Positions 10,321-23,960 of a DNA stretch of 64,000 nucleotides are shown here, one piece after another. Source of the DNA: Ampelomyces quisqualis (Eukaryota; Ascomycota; Dothideomycetes; Pleosporales; Phaeosphaeriaceae); the NCBI GenBank assembly GCA_018398575.1, contig JAGTXZ010000005.1, forward strand, positions 1,550,001 through 1,614,000, written 5' to 3'. How positions within the stretch are numbered: the first letter of the stretch is position 1; every line of letters begins with the position of its first letter. Position numbers and translations under genes: made by a program. The notes beneath the pieces were generated by a model. That model worked only from the letters and a program-made list of their open reading frames with translations. It was not told the DNA's origin and did no database searches.

Positions 10321-13300
10321 GTTAGAAAAACACAACGTTAGTAACATCTGTAATATTAGGAATACTATTAACATAACTATACTACTAGCTACTAGATAGT
10401 TCTTAACTATACTCTACTATACTAAGTAATAATAGTAATACCTAGTATACTATTATTAGTAGCCTAGTTTATAAAACTCTTTTATAAAATAGTTTATAAT
10501 TCTTATATTTAATATAGCTTTATACTATCTATATAACTATATTACTAGTTAGTAGCCTATTTTTAACTATACCTAACTATAGTTTAAGTCTAAGGTAATT
10601 TCTTTAATAGCGCTATTACTTAGTTTAGGTTTTACTATAAATCTATACTATTCTTATACTTTAAATTAATTTTACACTATGTCTATATATATACTTCTTT
10701 TGTAATATTTTTTATATTCTTATACTTTTAGAACTAGGCTATGTATCTACTTAAGCGTTTTTTATTTTATAGCTTTATATAGTAGTATACTATACTCTAT
10801 AGTTTTACTACTTAATTTACCTAATTTATACTAGCCTCTTAAGCTTTATAGAGATTTTCTTATTACAATTTTACTTAATTTCTTCTCTTCTTATTGTTAT
10901 ACCTTATAGACTACTGTGCAACAATATCTTTATATTCTACTTTTTTAGAACTTTTGTTTCTAGATTACTTTTTAGGTTATATAGAATAATACTCTTATAT
11001 ACGTTTACTAGCTAGCCTAGTTAATATACTCTAAACATAAATTAGTCTTAAGTACTCTATTTGTCTTAAGGCTTTGCAATTATAACCTTATTTGCCTTAA
11101 TTAATATAATAGCTTCTGCAAACGCTATTAACGCTACTAAAATAAATATTTAGTCTAGGTCCTTTTATTTTGCTAACACAGTGTCTATTTTAGACTTTAG
11201 TATTTCTCTTCTTAGTAGAAGAACTGTATCTTTACTAATTTTTTTTAAAGCTCTATCTAGAGCACTAGTTGTACATATAGTTTGTATAAGCTAATAAGAA
11301 TTTTAGCCTAAACGTTGCGTAGTACTGTTTAATTATCTGCTAGGCCTCTCTAATTAGAATTAGGTCTAGTTTTAATATAGGTCCTCTTAGCTTTTAGCTT
11401 AATTACCTTATACTTATACTATATATAAGTAGTAAGTTAAGGTTATTAGTAAATATTTCTTTATTTAGCTACTAGAAGTGCTATTAGATATGCGTTAATA
11501 TAAACTACTTAGTTTTCTTACTTTCTTTGCTTTTAAACAGCGCAGTCTTAGGCTAGGCTAGTATTAGAAATATTATATTACTCTATAACTTAGCACAGTT
11601 AAATATATATATACTCTTAGCTTTTATACTACTTAGCTTTTCTTATAGTAGAACTCTCTTATATCTTATTATTATATTAGCTATAGTTAATTAGAAGTTA
11701 TCTATTTAGTATAGCTAGTAGAATATTAGGAAGTTACTCTTAATACCTAAAATCTTCTAGCTTTATAGGTCTTATGTAACTAGAGTTTAACGCAGTATAA
11801 ACTTTACTATAATCTTTTTTTCTAACGCTATAAGCGCTATATACTCTAGAGAATAAAGTACGTTTTTAACTTCTTCTTATACCTTAGATAAGTAGGTGTC
11901 TTAGCCTTTTACTATAACTAGGCTTACTATTTTTCTTATCTCTCTTATATCTATAACTTTCTTAATGCTTACGTATATAGAGTTAGTAGTAGTAAACAGT
12001 TTAGAACTATCTATATTATTCTTCTTGCTTGTAAAATAGTACTAGTTTAAGAAGTTCTTATTATCTTATAGTCTACTAAGCGCTAGGAAGATAAAAATAA
12101 GTATCTTATAGAGACCTTTTTCTATTAGTATACTAAAGAGGGCCTAGGCCTTCTACTAATAACTATAGTTCTTAATTTAAATAGTCTTTTATAAGTTACC
12201 TATAATAGTATTTTTAGATTTATAGTTATAAAACTTGTTAAAGATAATATATTCCTATATTACTATATAGCTAAGAATATTAAAGGTATCTTTTGCGCTT
12301 ACTTTACTACTTTTTAATAATATTTTACGTATAGTTATAAGTCTTATAGTTTAGTATTTATTAAGTATATATTTTACTAATATTATATAGCTATATATAA
12401 TTATAAATTAGCTAGTAGATAGTACTAGATAGTGTATAGTTATATTTAGGTAGACTTTTAGTATATAGCGTTCTTAGATATACTACAGAACTGTCTTTAT
12501 ATACTTCTTACTATTCTTTATAAATTTACGTAGTAGAACGTTTTAGTTAAACGCTATAAAGTACTATTTAACTTAAAGATTAATTCTTATCTTTATTTCT
12601 TTATCTACTACTAGTACACCTATACTCTATAGAAGAGTATTATCTATAAAGTAGATATAGAGCGCAAGAAAGTCTTTTAGGTTACACTATTTAGATTTGC
12701 AGAGGCCTATAGTAATAATTTTAGCCTTCTATATAGCTAGTGCGCAGCTCTATCTACTTACTATAGACACTACTAACTATAGCTTTTCTAGTATTAAAGG
12801 GTTTTTTTTGCATATATATAGAAATATTTGTTAGTTAGTTATAGAGCACTATTCTTAACTATTATCTTTAGCTCTATATTAACTAGTTTTATTCTTTAAT
12901 TAGTTTTCTTGCACTTTAGTCTAGTTCTTAAAGTGCGCATACTCTATAATTATTATAAGTATAGCTAATTTTATTTTTCTTATACTAATTATATTCTTAA
13001 ATATACTACTATTGTCTAAAGATAGCTCTTTTTTGTAAAGTATATAGCCTTCTATTAGTTAGTATACTATAAATAGAACTGTTAGTTTCTATAATAAATA
13101 TAGTATTATAGGCGCGTTATTCTTAAAGTCTTCTAAGAAAGATCTAAAGATGTTAACTACTATCTACTATTTATTCTCTTAGCAGTATTCTATTACTACT
13201 CTAATTTAAGCTTATAGTCTATCTACTATTCTATCTTATATATTAGTTACGTAGATTATAGTTATAGACTCTTTATAGTATACTTACTTTACGTTTAGTA

Positions 13301-16242
13301 GAGCTTAGAGCTGTATCCTTTCTTTTAACGTAAGTTATTTTACTAACTAAAGCTCTATATTTTATTCTTGTTACCTTTATTATACTCTTCTTATTCTTCT
13401 TAACTACTAGACTAAGTATTTTCTTTTAGTAACTTTTATTATTTCTTTATAGCACCTTTATATTTCTATTTAAGTATAGTAATTAGTGTAGATATTGCGT
13501 TGTTTTGTGTTTGCGTAGTATCTTTATTTCTACTTCCTTCTACTTTCTTTATAGTACTATTATTCTACTCTTTTAGGCACTTAATTTTAGTAGTTAAGGT
13601 TTTAATACGTATATTTAGGCTATTATCCTTCTTCTTCTTACTTTTACTCTGTTTGTTAAAGCGTTTGCTACTATTTACTTTAGGTTCTGTTAAAAGTTTA
13701 TAGGCTAGGTCTACTAGCGCTTTCATTATTTTTTATTATTTATAGTTATTGTTTTTAGTGTTGTTGTTAAGCTCTAAGCAGAAGCGCCTTTGCCTCTTAT
13801 CTCTAGTAGTACTTACTAGGTTTATAATATTACTATTACTGCCTAAAGTAAAGTACACTATATTATATAGTTATCTATTATTATTTATATACTATTCTAA
13901 GTTGTATTACTACTAGGCTTAACTTAATCTTATACTAGAGTCTAGTATTTAATTGCAACACTCTTAAGGCTTCTTATCTTAATATATTAGTTAATAGTTA
14001 TAGCTAAATTATTATTATTAGTAATTAGGTGTAGCGCTAACGCGTTAAATATCTTTAAAGTTCTAACTATATACTAGTCTATAAGTTTTAGTTATAATAG
14101 GTGTTTAATAAGTGCACTATATTTAAGATATTATAGCTTTATCTTAAAGTTACTATCTTTAAGCTACTATTTATATATAGCTGTTATTAGCCTTAAAAGT
14201 AGAAAGGTCTAGGCAGTTTAATAATGTACGCTGTCTATAATATAGATATTAACGTTATTAAGTTATAGTTTAGTTATTATTATAGTAAGGCCTATTAGCT
14301 AGGTTACTAAAGTAGCAGAAGAACTTAAGACTACTAATACTAACTGCGTGCGTTCTAGTTCTAAGTTTACAGGTATTAGCTATTTCTCTATATATTTAGC
14401 TTTAACTTTATTACTGTAGTCTTAAATTTCTAAGATTATCTTCTTTTATACAGCACTAGCTGTTACCTTGTAAAATTCTCTTAGTATACTACTATTAGTT
14501 AGTCTAGGGTATATAGTATACTTAAGCGATTTATCTATTATTAGGCTGTATATTATCTTTAGGTAGTTAGCCTATAAGTGTACCTGTTTAATCTTGTTAT
14601 ATATATTCTTGTGTTAGATAAAATCTGTTATCTTTTTAACCTATATGCGCTAGTCTACTATATTAATATTATAGCCTATTCTTACAATTGCCTGTAATAT
14701 ATTATTAGTAGTTATTATCTTTATATTACTTATATACTATTTATTTAACTAAGGTAGCTACTACTTATACTTATTGTTACGTTTTTATAACGCGCGCATT
14801 ATACAATATATTACGTATAATAGTTAAGAATAGTATAGGTAGGTATAAGAATAGTAGAATAGCTATAGCTTAGTTAGCGTGTATAGGTATACTTGTGTTA
14901 TATACTTACTTGTAACAGTATTATAATATATAGCGTAGTATAGTAAACGTAATATAGAAAATTATATATATTTACGTTATAGTACTATTGTTATTATTAT
15001 ATAGTTATAGTATATTTGTTATAGTAATATAGTATTATATAGTTATAGTAGCAAGTTAAATTATAAGTATAAGTAAAAGTAAGTAAGGTTTTATTCTAGT
15101 ATTATATAGCCTCTTACCTAGCGCTAACGCGTTATATTATATCTTTAAGGTAAGTAAAAGTATATTCTAGAAAAGCGCCTTTTACTATGTATTATTCTTA
15201 GTATAGCACTATACAGTACTATATAGCACTAAGTAAAATTCTTACTTTCTAGGTTTTTGTGTTATAGTGTAGGCAACTTACCTCTTGTATATTATAGTAG
15301 TAGTACTCTCTTTAGTCTAGTAAGTAAACTTAGCTAAACCTACTAGTACTATTATAGCAAACAAGTTATACTAAAACCTTAGTTCTCTTATAGTAGTATT
15401 ATACTCTACTATCTAGTATACTACCTTATTCTAATATCTATAGCTCTATATAGTATAATAATATTTATTAAATAGTTATTACTTTATTCTAGGTAGCTAG
15501 TAATATATATATACCTTCTATAGTTCTAGGTTTATAGTATTACGTTTAATAGTTTATATTTATTTCTTTTGTGTAGTAGGTATAACTATAAGACTCTAGC
15601 TTTAGTAAAAATACGTAATAAGGCTATATTAGAAAGTTTAAGTTGTACACTAGCGTCTAGTAGTTTATATAAAATTATAGAGAAGTGTTTTATGCGTCTG
15701 CAGTCCTCTTAGCAAGAAAAACTATCTGTTACCTTCTATTTCTTTATATTATGTTATTCTATTATAATTCTATATTGTCTATTAGTGTATCTAATGCTCT
15801 AGACTATGTGCTATTAGCGTAAATAGTAGTTAATAGATCTCTATAGTGTACGCAGCTTACAGCTAGCAAAGAATTGTCTAGCAGCCTACTTCTATTATAT
15901 ATTTTAATATTAGTTTAAGACGTTTATATTTTTAAACTAAATAATTCTACTCTATATTCTATAGATTTGTTTATAAGAAGATTAGTTTCTTCTTTTTAAC
16001 ACTAAGTTTGCTGTTAATATAGTAGTATTCTCTTGTTTAGGTATTTTCTCTTAGTATTAGTAACTAATATTGCAATGTGTATAGTACGTAGTATTTTATA
16101 AAGAATACTATTATTATTTACTATTTTATATTCTTGTATAATAGCCTTGTCTCTTGTTAACATATCTTATAGTTTAGTATCTCTACTTAGTACTAGTATA
16201 CTAGAGTACTTAAATTTATACGCTACTATTCTGCTTAGATAT

Positions 16243-16278
<36 letters not shown>

Positions 16279-18589
16279 TTAATAACCTTACTCTTTTAGT
16301 TATATAGATTATATACTACTACTTTAGATTATTAATCTAGTCTTTAGCTTAATATAGTTAGTGCTAAGTAATTATTCTTTAATTTTAGTATTTACTAGGC
16401 TAATGTTATCTAGTCATTTTAGTTAATACGCTAGCTAAAATACTAAAGATTATAGGCCCTGTAAAATAATTCGTGCAATAGCTATTCTTGTTCTAGTTAA
16501 GTATAGTATTATTAAACTTTTCTAACTATAACTACACTATAACATTACTCTTAGTTATTACGCTTATAAATAGCCTAGCGTTATCTTATTTTAGGTATAT
16601 AGCATTCTTATATTTATATTAGCGCAGTCTTACTACCTAGTTATATATATCTTTTTAGCGTCTGTCTTATAGCTCTATAGCTATCTATTTTATAGTTACC
16701 TGTTATAGTACTTTTAGCTTGGTAATATATTACCTATTACTTATAGTAAACTGTTACTAACTTACATACAATTATAATTAATCTATTATATCTATTACTT
16801 TACAGTATAATAGTCTAGGAAGTAATAGTACCTTATAGTTCTCCTCTATTTTATTTAGGCTGTATAATGCAATAATATAGTCTAAGAGGTAGGCTAGATC
16901 TTTATAGTTAGGATTACGCTCTTTAGGTAACTTAATAAAGCTCCTAACGTCTATACTATTAATAATACGCATATCTTTAAGCTAGTTAACTAAATTATTA
17001 AGCTTATAGTAAGTCTCTTAGAAGTTATTTATATATAGCTGTAGGCTGTAGTAAATATTTAGATATATTAAGATCTACTAGCTACTACGTAAAGTCTTAG
17101 CTCTTATCTTATTATACTACGCGCAAAATCTCTAGCAAATAGCGTAGATAATATCTATTGTCTTAGTAGGATATTTGCTTATTATACTTTTCTCTATTAC
17201 AAAGTATAGAAAATAGGTGTAGACTTTAACTTTCTATGCGCAGGTAATACCCTAGTCTATTAGTTAGTATAGTGTTATACTACCTGTAGGCAGAGATATA
17301 ACTTTATTATATTAGTAAGTATTATAACCTTTATTACTATAATAAGCCTATAGTATATTAATACTATATATACTAAACGTTCTGCAGTAATTAGTAGCTT
17401 ATTTTACGCTCTGCTACTGCATGTTTGTAGGGCAAGAACCTATTAATTAGTAATAATACTTATCTTTTTATATAATTATTAAACTACTTTAGCTATTCTA
17501 GTATAATGTTAGTATCTATCTAGGTAGAATTCTTATTTTAATAGACACAACTAAGACTATAAATGTTTAGGTTCTTCTTACTATTATCTATATAAGTTAT
17601 ATAGTTTAAGAATTCTATAAACTATAAAAGTACTTAGTCTAAGCTATCTACGTTTATACACAGTACACTAGTTATATACTTTCTATCTAGTCTAGGTCTA
17701 GCTCTTAGATTATCTACTAACATATATTAGAGTAAGTATTTCTAGTATATGCTAGCCTTATCTATGTTATATTAATCTTTAGGCGCGTATCTACTTACTA
17801 TATCGCAAATCTCTTCTATTATAAGCTTAGTGTCCTTAACTATTATACTACTATAGTTACCTACTATTTTTGCAAACTATTTATATAACTATACGCTGTG
17901 TTGTTATTTATATATAGTAAGCTATCTATTATCAAACTCTAGTATTTTGCAGCTATTGTATTTAGGCAGCTATTACTAAAGTTAATATATAGTTTTACAA
18001 ATTATGTTATTATTAATATTAACGTAGGCTGCCTATAACTCTATATACTAGTTATTTAGAGCTGCCTTAAGAGTTTTCTATTACAGACGCCTATTATACG
18101 CGTAATTATAGCTAGTGTATTTGGTTTTATTACTATCTAGGTATTCTTGCGTTATTAAAAGAATATTAGTTATATTATTTAGTTGCATATAGTAGCAAAA
18201 GCTCTAGTAGCATATATAGTAAGTTGTTAGAGTGTTAAATATAGAAATAATGCCTTATATTTGCAAACCTTAATACGTTCTGCAATAGTCTAGGTATAAC
18301 TATATTACTAGTTAGGTATTAGACCTTAACCTATCTGTAAACTAGATAATATAGGCTTAAAGTTATAGTAGTAGAATAATAGTAAAAACTAGATGTATTT
18401 ACAAAGAGTAATCTACTATCTAATATAGTAAAGATAATATACTTATGTATACTAATACCCTAGTAGCTACTTATAGTATTTAATATAAAACAAAATCTAA
18501 GCTTAGCCTTAAACCTATACTAGTATAACTATAGCACTAATTAGTTACTCTAAGTGCTTATTACAATAGATAGCTTGTAATTAACGCTA
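10321..18589. other. Heavily RIP-mutated block, no intact gene
   Basis: CpA and TpG are almost absent and TpA dominates. On the minus strand, long stretches read as near-open frames broken mainly by TAG and TAA: about 13,730 down to 13,400, beginning with an ATG and a Lys-rich segment, and about 12,850 down to 11,050. This is what RIP of CAG, CAA and TGG codons would produce, so these are probably former genes of the outer element. A short open frame on the minus strand at 16,778-16,972 is a further fragment. I could not assign any of them to a family. An AT microsatellite lies at about 16,245-16,273. Confidence 0.5.
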
Positions 18590-18965
18590 ATAGTACTCTC
18601 TAGTAGATAATAGTTATAGATAGTATAACGTAACTGTAGCTACTAGCTATTTAAGAAGCCTACTATAGTAGTAGGTTGCGTACAGCACTAGTAGTATTCT
18701 TTAGTAGATAACAGTTACTAATAGTGCAACGTAACTATAGCTACTAGTTATTAGAAGAGCCTGCTGTAGTAGTAGGTTACGTGCAGTACTAGTAGTATTC
18801 TTTAGTAGATAACAGTTACTAATAGTGCAACGCAACTATAGCTACTAGTTATTAGAAAAGCCTACTATAGTAGTAGGTCGCGTGTAGCACTAGTAGTATT
18901 CTCTAGTAGATAATAGTAACTAATAGTACAACGCAACTGTAGCTGCTAGTTATTAAAAGAGTCTA
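18590..18965. repeat. Tandem repeat, about 101-bp unit, four copies
   Basis: The word GTAGTATTCT, followed by a TAGTAGATAA block, recurs at 18,691, 18,792 and 18,893, exactly 101 bases apart. A more diverged first copy starts near 18,590. Each unit also holds a GTAGCTACTAG segment and a block with the word GTAGTAGGT. Copies differ mainly by C/T and A/G. Confidence 0.85.
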
Positions 18966-19570
18966 ATTATAGAGATTAATATATTTAAAGTATTTACTAC
19001 CTTATATACTATACATAAGATTTATAAAGTATTACATATTACTTCTTATATATATTCTTCTTTACTAAGCGTCTCTAAGACAAATAAATATAGGCCTATT
19101 GTTTTAATTTATACAGGTGTTTTTTAAAGTCTTAGCTATGCCTACTAGCGTAGTAGGTATCCTTTTTATTAATAGCTAGCAGTATCTTAGTGTAGATAAG
19201 TTTAATACGCGTAACTTCTTTATGTTAGTAGAAGTTCTTAAAGCTATAATAAAGCTTAGTAATAATAGAAGACTTAATATTGTATAAGTTATAGTTAGAA
19301 TATCTTAATATCTAGACGTTAGATTACTACTTGTAGAGTCTAATAGAAATACATTATATATAGTATAAGAGAGGTTCTAGATACTTAGGTAGGCTTTACT
19401 ATTAAAGAGCTTAATAGAAGTACTAGAATAGAGAAGTCCTAATAAACAACTGCAACTTAACGTTATCTTTAATTTTTGCTTATAATAATATATAGACAAA
19501 AGCATGTAAATTGTAGTTGTATCTCTAATATCTTCTAGTTACTTAATAGTATAAGAATTACGTTCTTAAG
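18966..19570. other. RIP-mutated spacer inside the outer element
   Basis: This is AT-rich sequence between two tandem arrays with no intact coding frame or recognisable domain. Confidence 0.4.
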
Positions 19571-19965
19571 TTAGGCTAAGTTATTAATATGCGCACTAAG
19601 ATACTATTATAGCTGTTATTATAGAGATTCTTGTTATTAAACGCGTTATAAGGTATCTTAGTTAAGTAATAGTGTTATAGAACATAACAAAGTTATTGTA
19701 ATAATAGCACTCTTATATTAGGCTAAGTTATTAACATGCGTACTAGAATACTATTATAGCTATTGTTCTAGAGATCTTTGTTATTAAACACGTTATAAGG
19801 TATCTTAGTTAGGTAATAGTATTATAGAATATAACAAAGTTATTGTAACAATAGCGCTCTTATATTAGGCTAAGTTATAAATATGCGCACTAAGATACTA
19901 TTATAGCTATTATTGTAGAGATCTTTGTTATTAAATACGTTATAAGGTATCTTAGTTAAGCTATA
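19571..19965. repeat. Tandem repeat, 147-bp unit, nearly three copies
   Basis: The word TTAGGCTAAGTTAT recurs at 19,571, 19,718 and 19,865, exactly 147 bases apart. Shared inner blocks include GTTATAAGGTATCTTAG and AACAAAGTTATTGTAA. The third copy is partial. Confidence 0.85.
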
Positions 19966-20299
19966 ACATCTAAACAGCTACTAAAGAGTCTATCTAGAAC
20001 ATAAATTTGCTTTTATACTAGTAGGCTAAGAAGCAGTGTAAGTGTAGTGCGAATAACATAGTAAAGCTTAGTTCTAGATTTTTAAACTATAAAAACATAT
20101 AAACGTAATAGGTATAGTTTTAGTTTTGTAAAAATAAAAATATAATAAAGAATTAAGTCTTTTAGACTTAAAAGAAATATATATACAAAGATAGTAATAT
20201 TTAGTTAAAAGTATAAGTTATATATTAAGAAGTAGCTATATATATAACCTATACGTAGTTTATTTTATATATTATAGACGCAGCTCTTAGTCTTATAAG

Positions 20300-20830
20300 A
20301 GATAAAAATAATAGAAGGTTCTATATATATTTTAACAAAAGACTGTTACTTTAACTCTAAGACTAGAGACACATAGGTAAATTTATCTCTTGTTTTAAGA
20401 ATAGAAAAATAAAAGAAGGCGCAAGTGTATAATAGAAAAAAATAATATAAGGTTCTATATATATTTTAACAAAAGACTATTACTTTAACCTTAAGACTAG
20501 AGATATATAGGTAAATCTATCTTTAGTTTTAAGGTTAGAAAAATATAAGAACGCGCAAGTGTATAATAGATAAAAATAACATAAGGTTCTATATATATTT
20601 TAATAAAAGACTGTTACTTTAACTCTAAGACTAGAGATATATAGGTAAATTTATCTTTAGTTTTAAGGTTAGAAAAATAAAAAGAGGCGTAAGTATATAA
20701 TAGATAAAAATAATATAAGGTTTTATATATGTTTTAACAAAAGACTATTACTTTAACTCTAAGACTAGAGATATATAGGTAAATTTATCTCTAGTTTGTT
20801 ATTAGGAAAACGTATATATAGTAAGAGGTA
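20300..20830. repeat. Tandem repeat, 134-bp unit, four copies
   Basis: The word AAGGTTCTATATATAT recurs at 20,315, 20,449 and 20,583, and in changed form at 20,717, each 134 bases apart. Shared blocks include AAAAGACTGTTACTTTAA and AGACTAGAGA. Differences are mostly transitions. Confidence 0.85.
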
Positions 20831-22379
20831 GAAAGTAGCTAGCTTATAAGGCTATTATATACTCTATTAGCGCTAATAGTTTAAGAGTAAGCAGTCCGTA
20901 GATGCGTTTAATATATAGTAGTTTGTTAATAGTATTTATTACTATTTAGCCTCTATTATATTTGCGTATTATAGCAAGTTAGAATAGTAGTTTCTAGTAG
21001 ATAACTATCTTATACTATGCTAGAGAAAGAATGTAAATTAGATTTGTAGGTATTTTAAAACTAGATAAGATTAAATATACTAGCTGCTTAGAATATTAGT
21101 TAACACTATATATAAATTATACTTATTATTTCTTAATATTAAGTAATTGCCTACACTTGTTACTAGTCTTACCTATAGTATATATAGTATGCTATTCTAC
21201 TTGCTTCTATCTATACTAAGTCTAGCTACCTTAGTACAGGTTGTATACTAGGCTACTAGAGCTACTAGTCTATTTTTTTTATACTTTTAAACTTTATACG
21301 TGTCTACTTATAGGTATACTTACCTTTTTATGCGTTTAAGTTCTACTATATTTATTCTAAACGCGCAGTAACTTACTTATTCTAATGTATTAATATTTTC
21401 TAGTATAAGAATTATTATTAATATTAATTTCTATCAAGCTATATTAGCTAGCCTAACTAACCTAGTTGTTAATAAGTAAGTACTAGTACAATTACATTAT
21501 AGTTATTAGTGTAATAAGAAATATAGAAAAAAAGAAAAATATTAGTTATTGCGCCTATAACTATAAGCATAGTTCTGTATACAGGTTAGGTAACTATTAG
21601 CTATAGTAGACTTTAGTAGACTATAGTAGATAACAGACTATACAGTATAAGATAGATGCTGCTAGTAACTACTCTAATACTATGTAACTAATATTAATAC
21701 TATTTTTGCATACTTAGTCTTTTTATACTTAAACTATAGAGTTATATATAAGTAAATTAGTAATAGATTATATATATATACTATATAGCTTTTACACTAA
21801 GATATACATAGGACTTATTAAATATAGTGCCTAATACTAGACGCATTGCTACCTACTACTTAATAATACACTAGTTATAACTTCTAATACTAAAATATAA
21901 TAGTACAACTCTAATAGCTGTAATATAATAGATGCTACTATAGATAACATAGTACCTATTTTATATAGCAACACCTTATAAAAACGTAACTACACTCTAG
22001 CTAAATATAAAGCAAGAAAGTAGATAGGCCTAATATTAGCGTCTATATAAGGATAGAACAAGCTGTTTTAGATAGTAAGTAGACAGTATACTAGTAAACT
22101 AGTTAGTTTAGGATTAGCAGACACAAAGTAGTAGGCTATACGCAGCCAAATAGTATATACGTGCTTACACTAATAGAAATAATATAGTAGAGCTCTTTAG
22201 TTTACTTTTTGCACTAGCGTTTACATTATAGCTATAAAGGATAAAATGCACATTAGGTAATATTAATAGCTTCTTTACTAATGCACAGCTATATAAGCTA
22301 TATTTATAGCTGCAGTTCTAATTAGAGCACTAATAGTAACAGGCTATATTAAATATTTAATCTAGGCTATAAGATAACG
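20831..22379. other. RIP-mutated stretch upstream of the transposase relic
   Basis: There is no intact frame. It probably includes the N-terminal part of the transposase gene, but I could not align it to the family. Confidence 0.4.
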
Positions 22380-23960
22380 TATAGATATATAAGAACGTCG
22401 CAATTATTTCTAGGTTATTAAACTTCTAACCTAACTAATATATATTTATATACTAGGATATTATATTATAAATTATTCTTATATTTAGCTATTATCTATT
22501 TGCAAACAAGATAGTTTACGCACCTAGCTATTTATTTACAGGTATACCTAATAATTCTATAAGAGTGTATTATAAACTATACTTAGAGTATTAGTAGTAG
22601 TTAATATAACAGCGCTTACCAAATAGTGTAACCCTTATACTAGTTATACTAGTAGTAAATAAAATATAGTTATCTATAATATCTAGTAACGTAGTAGTAC
22701 AGCTAATATATATTACTATTAGAAATCTTAACTATAAGGCACGATAACGCAGAATAACACCTAGGACACTACTAGCTAGATTTATTCTAATAGCTAAGCT
22801 TCTAGACTCTATTCTAAAGAGTAAAGTATATTATTACTATATAGGTAAACTATTATTGCGTAAGTACTAACTATAGCGTTAATAATAGAGAGTTACTATA
22901 GAGAATAGAAGCTAACTAGTAACTGTAGCACTTAAAGAAGCTACTAAATATAGTATATAACTAGAGTATACTAACTAATAGACGTAATACTATTACTTAA
23001 CTATTTATGCAATTCTAGCTAACTATAAAAAGCAAGTGCTACTAATAGGTATAAAGAAAAACAGACACTATACTTAATACATAGTACTACTAGACAAACA
23101 AGAGAACTTATATAATAAATATCTATAGTAAATAGAAAAGTATATACACTTGCAATAGAGTTATTATCTTAATAAAGAATATAAGAATTATATTTATCTA
23201 GTAAAGTGCTTTGGCTAAAATTACTATAACTTTAATATATATAAGTTATTAGCTATAGATATATTATATCTACTACTTAAGAGGTTAGTTATAAAGATAT
23301 TAGACTTTATAAAAGATATGCTAATAGATATACACTTTAGACAAAAGAAAAGCTAGAATAGTACTGCAGTTCTAGTAGTAGAAGATAATAGCTATGCCTA
23401 GTTAAATAAAAGGTTCTACTAGGTTAAGTATAACACTAGACTAAAACAGTTTAATAATAAGAGAGCTTTTACAAAAGTGTTATAGTAGACTAGCGCAGAA
23501 CAAAAAGTAGTAATTTGCTAATTTATAGTAGTAGTATCTCTTCTACTAGTAACTAAGGCACTATACGTATTGTATTTTATCTAGGCTGTGTACAATCTGC
23601 TAGTACTATTATAATATAAAAGTTATAACAAAAACATATTAGAGTATATATTGTTAGCTATTAAACAAATAGATATTCTAAAAGAAGAGTTTTAACTTTT
23701 TAGACAGACGCAAAGAGAGAAAAAGGATTTTAACTACCTTAAATAGTACGCGCTAACCTATATTATTAATAATATCTATATATATAGGGCTCTTAATAGT
23801 ATATATACTAGAGTAAATAGCAAGACCTACTATATTACAATAGTAAAACAATTCTACCTAATAACAAATAAGAGAGATTTTCTTACGCAAATCTGCTTCT
23901 ATAACTCTAGACAGCTTACGCTTATAGCGTTTAAATATAAAATAGTTATAGACTAAAGTT
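22380..23960 (+). pseudogene. Plavaka-type DNA transposase relic
   Basis: Conceptual translation in pieces, treating TAG and TAA as RIP-altered Gln or Trp codons, shows the run of blocks typical of fungal Plavaka (CMC/EnSpm-related) transposases. The 'VTLIPVIL..DKTQLS..' and '..PIYITIGNL' block lies from about 22,628. A block resembling 'AILANYKEQVLLIGIK' is near 22,990. The region corresponding to 'DILHLL.KG' is near 23,230, and the region 'FNYPK.HAL' followed by the conserved C-terminal third runs to about 23,955. The frame changes at least once between about 22,800 and 23,210, from an indel or a lost intron. The gene is clearly dead. The family assignment rests on remembered motif order, not on an alignment. 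Confidence 0.65.

Noticed and set aside
13500..13703. A 67-codon hydrophobic plus-strand frame in the AT-rich block
   Set aside because: The minus strand here reads as a decayed Lys-rich gene. The plus frame is the mirror of that coding.
18590..20830. A CRISPR-like array
   Set aside because: Units are 101-147 bases with no spacer/repeat alternation, and the host is a fungus. They are tandem repeats.
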